Below are positions 35,400 to 44,875 of a DNA stretch of 64,000 bases, piece by piece. The position numbers and the translations under genes are program-made. The DNA is from Prostheceraeus crozeri (taxonomy: Eukaryota > Platyhelminthes > Polycladida > Euryleptidae): positions 124,001 through 188,000 of the forward strand of contig CAJQUW010008638.1 in the NCBI GenBank assembly GCA_907163375.1, written 5' to 3'. The notes under the pieces were generated by a model. The model saw nothing but the letters and a program-made list of their open reading frames with translations, was not told the DNA's origin and did no database searches. The number at the start of each line of letters is the position of its first letter. The first letter of the stretch is position 1.

Positions 35400-35890
35400 T
35401 GAAGAATCAGCAGATAACCAAATTAAAAGTGTCTTTCGACTAGAAAAAATAGATATTCGGCTAACAAGAAAAAGTAGAACACTAAGAAATGCGAACTCAG
35501 AACAAGATCAACGCTGCAACTTATCGAATTGCCCTCTGCTTTTCTCTACGTAAGCAAGAAGTGCAAGAAGAAAAGCATTGTTTATCAGATCTCTCGCTCT
35601 AAATGCCACCAATTTTACATCGGCAGCACTGTGCGATTTTTCTATATTCTCTGCAAAGAGCATATGACAACTGAGGTACTTCCAGCCTTTACCGTTAGAT
35701 GGATCACTTCCATATAGGCGCTTGAAATCTTTCAGGATTTCTTCCCACCCATTGTTTTTATCTTTTTACTGCCCTAGCGAGTTGCTCAGAATGTACCAAA
35801 CAGAACGCTCTTCTGTTCGAGAATGAGTGTCAAAAGATGAATATTTCTCTACGACATCGCTAGGGTATCACAGACTCACAGTTCAGCACA
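35400..35890 (+). pseudogene. Penelope-like element fragment with GIY-YIG endonuclease
   Basis: The frame 35529-35717 contains KKSIVYQISRSKCHQFYIGS followed by a CKEHM block, matching the GIY-YIG nuclease of EN-containing Penelope-like elements (GIY appears as IVY, YIG is intact, then the Arg/Glu-His helix). The upstream reading NCPL before it also fits the usual RC.L..CPL linker. Frameshifts lie on both sides. It sits inside the PIF element, so it inserted later. Confidence 0.7.
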
Positions 35891-36530
35891 CCAATAAATG
35901 ATGAGACTCGCACTCGTTGTGCTCGCGGTTTCTGAGAAATTGGTGTCTGTCAGCGCTAAAAATAGATCGGTAGTGATGGATGGCCTGACAAAATTAGTGA
36001 TCGCTCTTTGTAACGTTCATGAAGATTTTCATAAGTGTCATGAAGTCGCCTATGAAAATGAACTTATAACTATAAGTCTATATGCAACAAGTTGTCACAA
36101 GGCTTATGAACATTTTCGATGGTTATGACTTATGAAAGTCATAAGCAGTTGACATTTATATGAAACAGGCCCCTGGTGTCTGTGCTATTGATTGATAGAT
36201 GTCTATGTTATGGTATATTTTCCAAGTATTTGGGCGATCGGTTGATGAGTTTGGCAGGTGTGAGTGAGCGTGCCAGCTCCTACATATTGAAATATGACTA
36301 ACAGGTGCTCCTTTATTATCATCTCTTCTCGTTATGTGAGATATCAGATCGACGTAAAATACACAAACTGCTTGAACGGCAAAGAGGGGTTCTCTCTCTC
36401 TCCCTTGAACAGGGAAATTTAGAAGCCGTCAATATCATTCAAAGTATGCTTTGTTTCTGATAGTGATTTAACGCTTCATTCTTTATGCTCATGCCCTTAC
36501 AAAAATGAGAAAAACATCATATATCATAAA

Positions 36531-36600
36531 ACCTGTAATAGACCGCCATGGCATTCTATTTTTCATTTCTCTCTCACTTCAGTGGCGATCTATTACAGGT
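36531..36600. repeat. Hairpin with 18-bp arms
   Basis: ACCTGTAATAGACCGCCA (36531-36548) and TGGCGATCTATTACAGGT (36583-36600) pair at 17 of 18 positions around a 34-nt loop. Confidence 0.7.
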
Positions 36601-36605
36601 GGCAC

Positions 36606-36905
36606 CCTATAAAAGGTCGGCGGCCTATTTTTCAACATCCCCGAGTCTAAAAGTACATGTATTAAGAAATGTCGCTTCAATAAGGCCAACATTTCGTAAT
36701 TCAAAAATATTTGTCCGATCTGCATAAATCTTGGTATGTAGATAGAAAATAACCAAACAAAAGTCAAAGTTTTGTGACAATTAATTCATTTTGACTGATT
36801 TTTGACATGGGGAAATGGCGGTCTATGTTTCAACATCCCCGAGTATAAAAGTATTAAAAAATGGCGCTTTAATAAAGCTTATATCTACGTACATGTTCCA
36901 TCCAT
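36606..36905. repeat. Direct repeat pair (~70 bp)
   Basis: The block GGCGGCCTATTTTTCAACAT, CCCCGAGTCTAAAAGTA and AATGTCGCTTCAATAA at 36617-36690 recurs at 36814-36880 with about 80% identity. Confidence 0.6.
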
Positions 36906-37135
36906 AAAGCTATCAAATAACTAGATGCTTTATTAAAAACGTCATTATTATGAAGCTATTTACGTTTCAGCTTTTTAGTGTGATTTATTATGATATAATT
37001 GAAACATGATATGACACTAAACGCATATTTGACTGGCATTCAATTAATATTTGATGCAATATTTGATCGATATTCAAAAAGATGACTTATGAGTATTATC
37101 GACAATAATCATTTAGACTTAATTCGCCACTACAC
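36906..37135. other. No gene recognised
   Basis: AT-rich intron sequence without notable structure. Confidence 0.3.
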
Positions 37136-37345
37136 CTTTTCCATGTATATTTCAGATGTTTCCAAATCGATTTCAGATCTTTGCCAATGAATTTCAGACA
37201 TTTCCAGATGGATTTCAGATTTCTCCAATTGAATTTCAGATATCTTCAAAGTTGAGTCTCTGATAGATACCTGAAATTCAATTGGAGAAATCTGAAATCC
37301 ATCTGGAAAGATCTGAAATCGATTTGGAAATATCTGAAATAGAAG
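37136..37345. repeat. Fold-back minisatellite of a ~22-bp unit
   Basis: Units of the type GATTTCAGATTTCTCCAATT repeat about five times to 37250, then reappear as reverse complement to 37345 (for example CAATTGGAGAAATCTGAAATC). About 55 bp pair perfectly around the loop near TCAAAGTTGAGTCTCTGATA. The amphipathic minus-strand ORF across it (repeating SEIxLExSEIH) is a by-product. Confidence 0.82.
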
Positions 37346-39872
37346 TTGAAAAGGTGAGTAGGGCTCAACACTTAACAATGTGGTACATTATGTCCATCTA
37401 TTATATTATGCAAGTAGGATGACTCTACAAAGGGAACAAGATGACCAGTGCGTGATGAACATCAGAGGCACTTAGTGATTAATTTAATGCAAGTGTTAAT
37501 AATGAAGAAGTCAATTGCGCATTCTGAAGATATAAAGAAATGCCAATGACACATCACATATCGGACAGGCCTACACAAGCAAATGGCTTGATGCTGATTG
37601 CTTATATTGCCGAAACTTAGGAAGTGGTTGTCTATTACAGGTTTTGCGGTACTTTCTTCTTCTGCCTGCTTGGATTATTTGTCACGAGAAAAAATTGTCA
37701 AAATGACTAATGGCTTGCGACTTATGGTTTATTCTGTATGCCTCCGGCCTAAGTGACCTCTCCGGACATGTTCACCAAAAACTATTGCCACTGTCGACGT
37801 CCAGGGATGTTCCTAAACATCACTTATGTCAACCAACAAAATGTTATCTCGGTTGAACTTGAAGGTACAACTGTATGCACCGGTATTTGAAGTTCAAGAA
37901 CAAAATTAAGATGAATTTTTTGACTCCAATTAAAGAATTCATTCATGAATATGTAGTTGGTGTCATGAAAAATTGATTGCCTCCTAGTGGCGTTTAACAT
38001 GAAAATTTAGTTTATCATAGCCGGTGATCAGCCAAGCTACAGGCCAAGGAAGAAATTAATTGCTGGCAGTTAGATTTATTATGTTAAAATTGTTTTATAA
38101 TTACTGATTGCATGTCAGCATTAGAATCATTAATTGAATTCTTCCATAGTCCTGTAAATGAGTCCAAGGCACATGTAGTATTTGAGTCAATAAATAAATT
38201 ACACCTATCAAGTTAAATAAATTAGCTGTTAAATCGATTGATGTTAGCATCGAGAATAACTGCTGGTGATTTGCTTTCATTAGAATTTCTCACTCACTGG
38301 CTGACAATTGGATAATGCCGAGTTAAATCTGATTTCACCGACTTGACGGATGATTCTAGCATAATTAAAATCAAAAATATTGAATGCAGTCTACCACATT
38401 TTCTGTAATGATGGTCTACCTCTATTCTTGAATGTACAAATACAATAAATTTCGATCAGTAACTTGCTGTAATTGTTTTCAGTTTCATAATCCAAATTAA
38501 ATATTACCAGCGTGAAAAAAATGCTTTCATGACTCATGTGCAATGAGCGCCATCTTTCATCAGGCCTTCATCGAATTACCGTCATTTCTCTAATATGCAG
38601 CTACATATATTAAGCCGCAACTGTTTGAGTGCGAAATAATAAGTACGGTGCCCCCTAATAAATGCCAAAGTTGTTTAAGTGCAAAGCAATAAGCGGGTTG
38701 GCGCGTATTACAGATAATACGGAATAAGGATCTCAATTAGTGTTAAAAAACAGGTTACTTAATCACTTCCTCGTTTCAGTCTCTTCTTCCCGGTTCCGGG
38801 GCTGGACGAAGTTTCGAAGACCCATTTCCATTTTGAACGATATAGAGCAATGTCTTCCGACACCTCGAGAGACTCCAGGTCTTGTTGGATGCAGACTTGC
38901 CAAGTCTTCTTAGGTTGTCATTATTAAATCATGATTGGGAAGCCATATTTTATGCATGGTTTTAAAACTTTCTAGCCTTTACCGATGCAGCTGTTGCACT
39001 GGTAATAAAAGCCTTGACTCATTTATAAAAATACAATATGCTGTAATTGTGTGTTGCTTTGATGTGAATAAGGTCATGAACACCATTGTATGAGTGACCA
39101 ATTACTATCTATCAAACCCATCTACACATTAACAAACAGGTGGTGTAGTACACCATCAAAACCATTATGTACTAGTTTTTCTGCGTAAATCTTATTTTGC
39201 AATTTTTAAACAAGATTTTAAATCAATACAGATTTCTCGAAGACTAGTTTTAAGTTGATGTTGACAAATCATTAGACAAGCTACTCTTTTAATAAGCACA
39301 ATCTGGTTATTTTTCTATTACTGCTTTTAATTTGACTTATTTCAGAGGAAACGCCTGTTTCTCCTTGACAGAAGCACTATAGACCTAAATAGAATGTAAA
39401 GTATTCGAATATCTCAAATTCTCAGATTTTAGTGGTAATTGACCGGTTCATCAGTCATTTCATCCTCCATTCACTTATTGATTTTTTCTTTGATAATGTG
39501 AGCCCAAAATAGTTGGAAATTATGTAAATAATTTCCCTTAAAATATAAAGAAATATCCCTTAATCTAAGTGATTTGAATACACCTCAGCAATAACTAGTT
39601 CACACACTGGTTGGACACGAATAAAATTGAGGGCATATAAGTCAGACGTACTTGATACTATTTAGTTTTGAACTTCTATACCTTGGTGCTTAGTACCATC
39701 TTACCCCAAATATAAACATTTTTCCTCCCCAACTACTCTTACCCTGATAGTTACCTTTCACCCTGTGCCTTGATGTAATGAAAAAACCAATTTAGTGACG
39801 ATCTCTTGTAATCTAATAAAAATTGTAACTACCAAAAGCATTTTTCTTTTCCTGTATAAACATGTAGACAAT
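37346..39872. other. TEX9 intron 4: no gene recognised
   Basis: Largely featureless AT-rich sequence. A ~48-bp direct duplication (about 38613-38645 and 38667-38695, AACTGTTTGAGTGCGAAATAA versus AAGTTGTTTAAGTGCAAAGC) is the only structure noted. Confidence 0.4.
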
Positions 39873-40604
39873 CTAACCTTTGACCAAACAGTCGAGCTGG
39901 AATTTATATCGCTGACAGCTGCGCTCAGCGTCCAAGATCCATCGCCACATAAGAAGTTCCATTCGATATTGAGATCCTACACTCCTCCAATCACATACAT
40001 TCGGTCGAGTCTGACTGGGAACCGGCATCAGCTGATGTCGTCGCGAAAAGAATATGAAATCATGAAGAAGGCAAATTGTAATTCGTAAAGGAGGTTCAGT
40101 CTTACGCAGTATTTGACGTCTCCAGTCATGCAAATTTGAACCGAGTAATGCTAGTAGCTGACAGTGATCTGAGAGGAGGCGATCACGCAAGTTGATGACG
40201 AGCCGTAATGTCGAATTGCTGTTTATGCTCGCATTCATGCAATGGCCGACGTCTAGAGGTGCTATGCGGCTCCTTAGACGCGGAATATGATGAGAATTCA
40301 GGCGTTCGGCTTCCACCATTGATCGAAGTCTTTGCATTCTTCTATTTATAAAAAATAAACCACGTTTTGTCAGTCGCAATGTCTCTCTCTGTCTGGCTGC
40401 TAATAGTCGTGGCCAGATGTGATCGTATTGAGCGAGTAGTGGATTTCTAGTTGTGGGCAATCGTTGCTTTGGATTCATGTACAATCTGCAGATGGTGTTC
40501 ACACTCAGGCAAAGTGCACATTCTTTCGATGTTGGATTTGGAAAACTTGCTGTCCAAGATAATGATAGAGCGATATAGAATAATACAAGTGTTTGAGGCG
40601 TCAT
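39873..40604 (-). CDS. Unidentified secreted, helix-rich Cys protein (243 aa)
   Basis: This single open frame is the longest outside transposons. Residues 1-20 form a classical signal peptide (hydrophobic TLVLFYIALSLSW, then TAS). The mature part has nine cysteines (29, 32, 39, 122, 148, 178, 204, 230, 239) and two N-glycosylation sequons (NAS at 124, NST at 130). Four stretches look like amphipathic helices (about 57-80, 82-102, 132-168, 211-238), which recalls helical-bundle cytokine or hormone folds. I do not recognise a family. It lies antisense in TEX9 intron 4, with no other exon assigned and a weak Kozak context. Possible first exon of a longer gene, an intronless gene, or a chance ORF. 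Confidence 0.45.
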   Translation of the reverse strand: MTPQTLVLFYIALSLSWTASFPNPTSKECALCLSVNTICRLYMNPKQRLPTTRNPLLAQYDHIWPRLLAARQRETLRLTKRGLFFINRRMQRLRSMVEAERLNSHHIPRLRSRIAPLDVGHCMNASINSNSTLRLVINLRDRLLSDHCQLLALLGSNLHDWRRQILRKTEPPLRITICLLHDFIFFSRRHQLMPVPSQTRPNVCDWRSVGSQYRMELLMWRWILDAERSCQRYKFQLDCLVKG

Positions 40605-41042
40605 ATGAAGGGAATCTTTTCAAGCAAATTTCCTGAGGATTAATTTCTCTAAGTGTTCATTTGTTTGGTGATCGTTTGTATTTATTATCACCAGGGAGGT
40701 TAGTGCAGGGAAATCCATGTGCTCTGTCATCTAATTTTAGCCTCTCTGTCCGACCCAGCGCTCGTTAAACTTCGCAACTAAGTAAACAATGCGCAAGGTG
40801 ACTTGAAAGATACTTCGCCTCCAGTGAATCACTAGTCTATTCCGTCATCAAGAAAAGGTCAAATGAATGTAGTGAAATAATCAACCGATGACTATTATTT
40901 GAAATCGAAGGAATTTAATAATAGATTTTCTCTTTGTCAAAATGAGATCTGTAACCTTACAATGGCTTTGGAAGATATAGATTTTCCCTGTCATCCATTG
41001 ATGGATGCTTTTCAACTAAGAGGTAGAGCAGTAAAATCCGAC
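40605..41042. other. No gene recognised; would hold any promoter of the 243-aa ORF
   Basis: AT-rich. No clear TATA box or initiator at a plausible distance. A 16-bp stem CATCCATTGATGGATG is at about 40993-41008. Confidence 0.35.
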
Positions 41043-41369
41043 AAATGTATTTTACATTTCACAGTGCAATAATCTCTTTGATTATTGCTTCCATAATAAA
41101 GTTTATGCTTTTCAAAGAGTGTGTAAACTTCAAGGAGTGCAATAAACTGTCTTTATTGCACTCCTTCATTGAAATACATTAGCACATAGAAAGCTTTTCA
41201 TCCTCTAAAACGGTGAATTCTTTATGGAAATCTCAAGAAATACCACTGATATCCATTACAATTCCATTACAAATAGAGGTAGATTTTTGACGGCTTTAAA
41301 ATTCTGATGGTCATATTCTTTAAAGTATTAAGTACATTAAATGTTAAGTGAGTACATGAAATCTATGAT

Positions 41370-41490
41370 AGGTATACCATAGCATTCTTGCTCAAATTCC
41401 CGAAGGAGAAATAGCAATCTGGCCACGCTACGCTCGGGCAGATTGCTATTTCTCCTTCGGGAATTTGAGCAAGAATGCTATGGTATACCT
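41370..41490. repeat. Perfect 52-bp inverted repeat with 17-nt GC-rich loop
   Basis: 41370-41421 (starts AGGTATACCATAGCATTCTT) and 41439-41490 are exact reverse complements, all 52 positions by eye. The loop is GCCACGCTACGCTCGGG. Either strand transcribed would fold into one uninterrupted duplex. Confidence 0.93.
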
Positions 41491-42729
41491 GTTATATATC
41501 ATGATCCGATATCTGGACTATTTCTACGAGGAAAGTTCTCAGGGAAAGTTCTACGGGAAGGGATGGTTCTTTGATTATATTTCATGGTATATTTGATAGA
41601 TGTCTATTCGGATCATGATATATATGACGAGGACTTTCTATGTGTAAAGCAAAATATCTGTGGTTTATCATAATTTATTTCACGAACAATAATGTGTACA
41701 GTCCATTAAACGTTTAATGTACTATACACATTAAATCAGTGATCTAGAAATCTAGATTTTCATAGAAGTTGCCAGTACTTTGTTGGATAGAGGATGGCTA
41801 CGCGATTCTGTGGGATATAGAGAGGGAAATTATTTGATGAATCCCAGGGGCCCAAGGGATGTTTCAAATAATTTCACGAGCTATGTCAGAGAATCGTATA
41901 GCTATCCTCTATCCTTTATAAAGTATGCCAGATTATTAAGATCATAGATGTCCGCGATAGAATGCCTCTCTACCAAGATTTTCCCTGGGAACAAATTTTG
42001 TCAAATATAGAAGGGATTCTGAAATACGATTCTGCAACTATGTATTAATCTAGTATACTTTATAGCTAATTAGAAAGTATCCAGGAAAAGAAGATAAGGC
42101 ACAGGAATGAGTGAAATAGGAGAAGTATAAAGTTACTCACGCAACTCGTGCATGATTGCAAGGACTTCCTAAGTACTATGATAACTAATAAATTATAGAT
42201 ATCTAGATGTCCATGATGATTGTTTCATTACAAGGAGGTCTAGATATCTATAATTATTGCATTTCACGAGTTAGAATGCTATGATGAAGCAATCTCATGC
42301 ACGAGTTGGGTAGAGAATTTTTATTTGCCGACGTGCTATGATCATCAAGGACAGATTGTGATTGACCTGTCTATGATTATCAAGAAGAATATTTGAATAG
42401 AAATTTATCCTGACCATGGATGTCCATGGCCTGACCAATATTGTAAATATCTATTCTCAGATCTAATACGAGTGCATACTTAGCCGGTCAAAACTCGCCC
42501 ATAATGTTCATAGATTACGCTCCTTCCTGTGCATTGAAGTAAATATTATTTCCCGTGCGAACAATAATGTGCTTCACAGGTAAAATAAAGTATTTTTTTC
42601 TCTTCTTTTTTTGCGAAAAGCCTCAAAATACGTATAAAATTCTTTTACTTGTACGACGTTTCGGAAGTCTTGGTCACGTACAAAAGACTTGTTTTGTATT
42701 ATGCTTCCGGAGACAAATGAAGTTACTTA

Positions 42730-42863
42730 CGCAACTCGTGCAAAGATATCCATCTTAATTGCATTATTCTCGATCAATAAACTATGCCCTCGCCCTTCGG
42801 GCTCGTGCATAGACATGTTGATCTCGAAACATGCAATAAAGACGGATACTTTGCACTTGTCGC
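42730..42863. repeat. Long imperfect hairpin, pre-miRNA-like
   Basis: The left arm CGCAACTCGTGCAAAGATAT, CCATCTTAATTGCAT pairs with the reverse complement of ATGCAATAAAGACGGATACT, TTGCACTTGTCGCG. The tip is a CTATGC..GCCC-TTC-GGGC..GCATAG stem-loop (42781-42811). Small bulges are spread along the ~65-bp stem. Confidence 0.7.
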
Positions 42864-42911
42864 GTGAATAACTATTATATATTCATTTGTGCCCAGCGTG
42901 AACTGCGAAGC

Positions 42912-43493
42912 ATACGGGGTACTTATGGGTTATCTCCCCCACTTGCGTTTTCAAATTTATCTAAAATTCGTAAAAGTGAATCAATCGTTGCAAAACTTAA
43001 GGCACATGTAGGTGAGGGTATTTTCTACTCACGATGCAAGTACTTTTTGAGTGAGAGACGATATCTTGAAGTGTCAGCAATGTCAGTAATCTTGATCTGA
43101 CTTGTCAGTGACCTCATCGTCTAAACTACACTATGAGTATGTTAACAAAGTCATTTCGCAGCAACTCGTGAAATGATAATTGACCAGGCCACGTCCCTTA
43201 CACTAAAATACTTAACTTAAAAAAGGTTTGTTGGGGTGGTGATCGTGGGAACATTTCAAATAGCAGTAGATGATAGGAAGACGATGCACACACACGTAAC
43301 AATAATGCGTCGAATAGATGAAGTCAGATCAAACTGCTGACATCACTACACTTCACATCATCGTCCCTAATTCAAAAAATACTTTTCCGATTTTTGTATA
43401 TGTGTAGAAAATATCCTGTGGTGATTGATACATTTTCGCAGATTTTCGACAATTTTGAAAATGTGGAGGGGTAATAGCCCATAAGTACCGTAT
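42912..43493. mobile_element. MITE with ~40-bp TIRs
   Basis: Left ATACGGGGTACTTATGGGTT, ATCTCCCCCAC..TTTTCAAA; right (43455-43493) is the reverse complement with small indels (GGGGTAATAGCCCATAAGTA, CCGTAT). The 580-bp body is non-coding. Confidence 0.7.
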
Positions 43494-43547
43494 ACAGTAT
43501 AATTACTTCATCTAGCTGATGGCCATAAACGGTATTGAAAAATTAGT

Positions 43548-44875
43548 GGAGGGTGGAAAATTAGGGGCACATTGAACCACCAGCCGTTTCTGCGAAACTA
43601 TAGATAGTGGAAACTTTATGCTTTGCCTTTAAGACATTGTTTATTGTAAAAATCTTCTAAAAATGTCAACTATTAATGCTCTCCATCATTGTTTTCATAG
43701 GATTTCTCAGCATTTACATAAAAAAGTAAATTTTTAGAAAATCAGAACTTTTATTTTCATGTCGCCAAAACTTTGCATATATTTTCATTAGACAGCATTT
43801 TTCTCAAGTATTCTTCATCAATTTCATTAATCTGGTAGGTAAAGACTATTTGAGTGCAGCCCTATTTGCACATGAACAAGTTTTTGAAAGGTTTACGATG
43901 TGGGGTACATTGAACCACCCAACTATAAGATGGGGCACTTTGAACATGGTTCATAGTCCCCCACTTCGATCATCATTTTTTTTATTGAGTGACCGAAGTG
44001 ATTTATGAATTTTTGACATGTGATTATGCTACAGATTGGTCAACAACGCTATGAGATTGACTGTTTAGAAATATTTTAGCAGTTATTGTATGTGTGCTGT
44101 AACTTTTTCGAGAAAAAAACATCAGGGCAGCATGGCGAAAAGTTAATTTTGATGAAAGTTAATTGATAAATTGATATGTCATTGATGTCAATCAAAATTA
44201 TGCGGGTTTGTATACACTGGCTCTCATGTTGGTCAAACAAATTGAATTGTTGATGCTTCTTGTTTTGGTTTTTGATGATTCATCAGTTTTTTCTGCCTAG
44301 GCCTATTCGTGTCTTCCATGTGTACATGCAATGCGTAATGCATGCATATGCATCATTAATTGATGATCACAATGATATACGTAAGCAAGTGCACTTACCA
44401 ACTCTTTTATCATGAATAATGCCATTAATCTGAGAGCTTTGATGGTCTATGAACATTTTTCTTTCAGAAATTAGCATGCATTATCTTCATATCAAACATA
44501 TGCTGTCATTTTTGCCAATAAAAGTCTTTCTCTATGAATTTTGTTGCTCGATTTTAATAATTCACGAACTGGAGCTATAGATCTGTTGCTTAAAATCAAA
44601 CAAAGTTGAACAAGAGAGTGATAAAGAAAGGTGGTTCAATGTGCCTCACTGGGTGGTTCAGTGTGTCCCGCACATGCGGCTCATTGAACCACTTTGATAG
44701 AAAATTTAAAATTCAAGTCGTAAGGAGATGAAATGTCACAGAAACGTCCAACAACTCAGAGGCTACTTTGCATGCATTCAACTTTTCATTCAAGTTCGAT
44801 TTTGGTTCATTTGATTTAGTATATTCAAACTATAGAGAAAAGTTCAGAAACATTAAATGTGCCCCACCCTCCCCT
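43548..44875. mobile_element. TIR element with GGGGCACATTGAACCACC subrepeats
   Basis: Left GGAGGGTGG..GGGGCACATT and right AATGTGCCCCACCCTCC are inverted ends. The motif GGGGCAC(A/T)TTGAACCAC and its complement also occur near 43898-43945 and 44630-44695, giving an internally repetitive, GC-spotted 1.3-kb non-coding DNA element. Confidence 0.65.

Larger units (their letters stand above)
33442..36175 (+). mobile_element. PIF/Harbinger element inserted in repeat R
   Basis: Ends are inverted: left GGGGCCAGTTGCATATATAA, right (as reverse complement) GGGGCCTGTTTCATATAAAT. Subterminal motifs repeat ACTTTCATAA and CTTATGACTTTCAT on both sides. Comparison with the empty copy at 32435-32555 shows insertion in GTGTC-TGG-TGTC with a 3-4 bp duplication (TGG or CTGG). 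The body holds a transposase relic (33725-34812) and, nested further, a Penelope-like fragment (about 34980-35890). Confidence 0.82.
41043..42863. repeat. Cluster of consecutive long hairpins
   Basis: Within 1.8 kb at least eight non-identical inverted repeats follow one another: 41132-41166 (15-bp perfect stem, 5-nt loop); 41370-41490 (52-bp perfect); 41494-41623 (16-bp arms ATATATCATGATCCGA); 41691-41732 (21-bp arms, 2 mismatches, centred on CATTAAACGTTTAATG); about 41769-41930 (75-bp imperfect arms); 42131-42316 (nested, with AACTCGTGCATGA outer and ATTATAGATATCTAGA inner arms); 42396-42455 (around CCATGGATGTCCATGG); 42730-42863 (~65-bp imperfect arms, GCCC-TTC-GGGC tip). The word AACTCGTG or its complement recurs at 42143, 42267, 42300 and 42733 and again at 43163. 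No ORF runs through. Origin unknown. Confidence 0.8.

Noticed and set aside
37130-37378. 82-residue heptad-like ORF (minus)
   Set aside because: The periodic peptide is fully explained by the 22-bp tandem unit and its inverted copy.
41400-41550. Open frame through the right arm of the 52-bp palindrome
   Set aside because: About 50 codons open by chance; the left arm is its complement and no motif is present.
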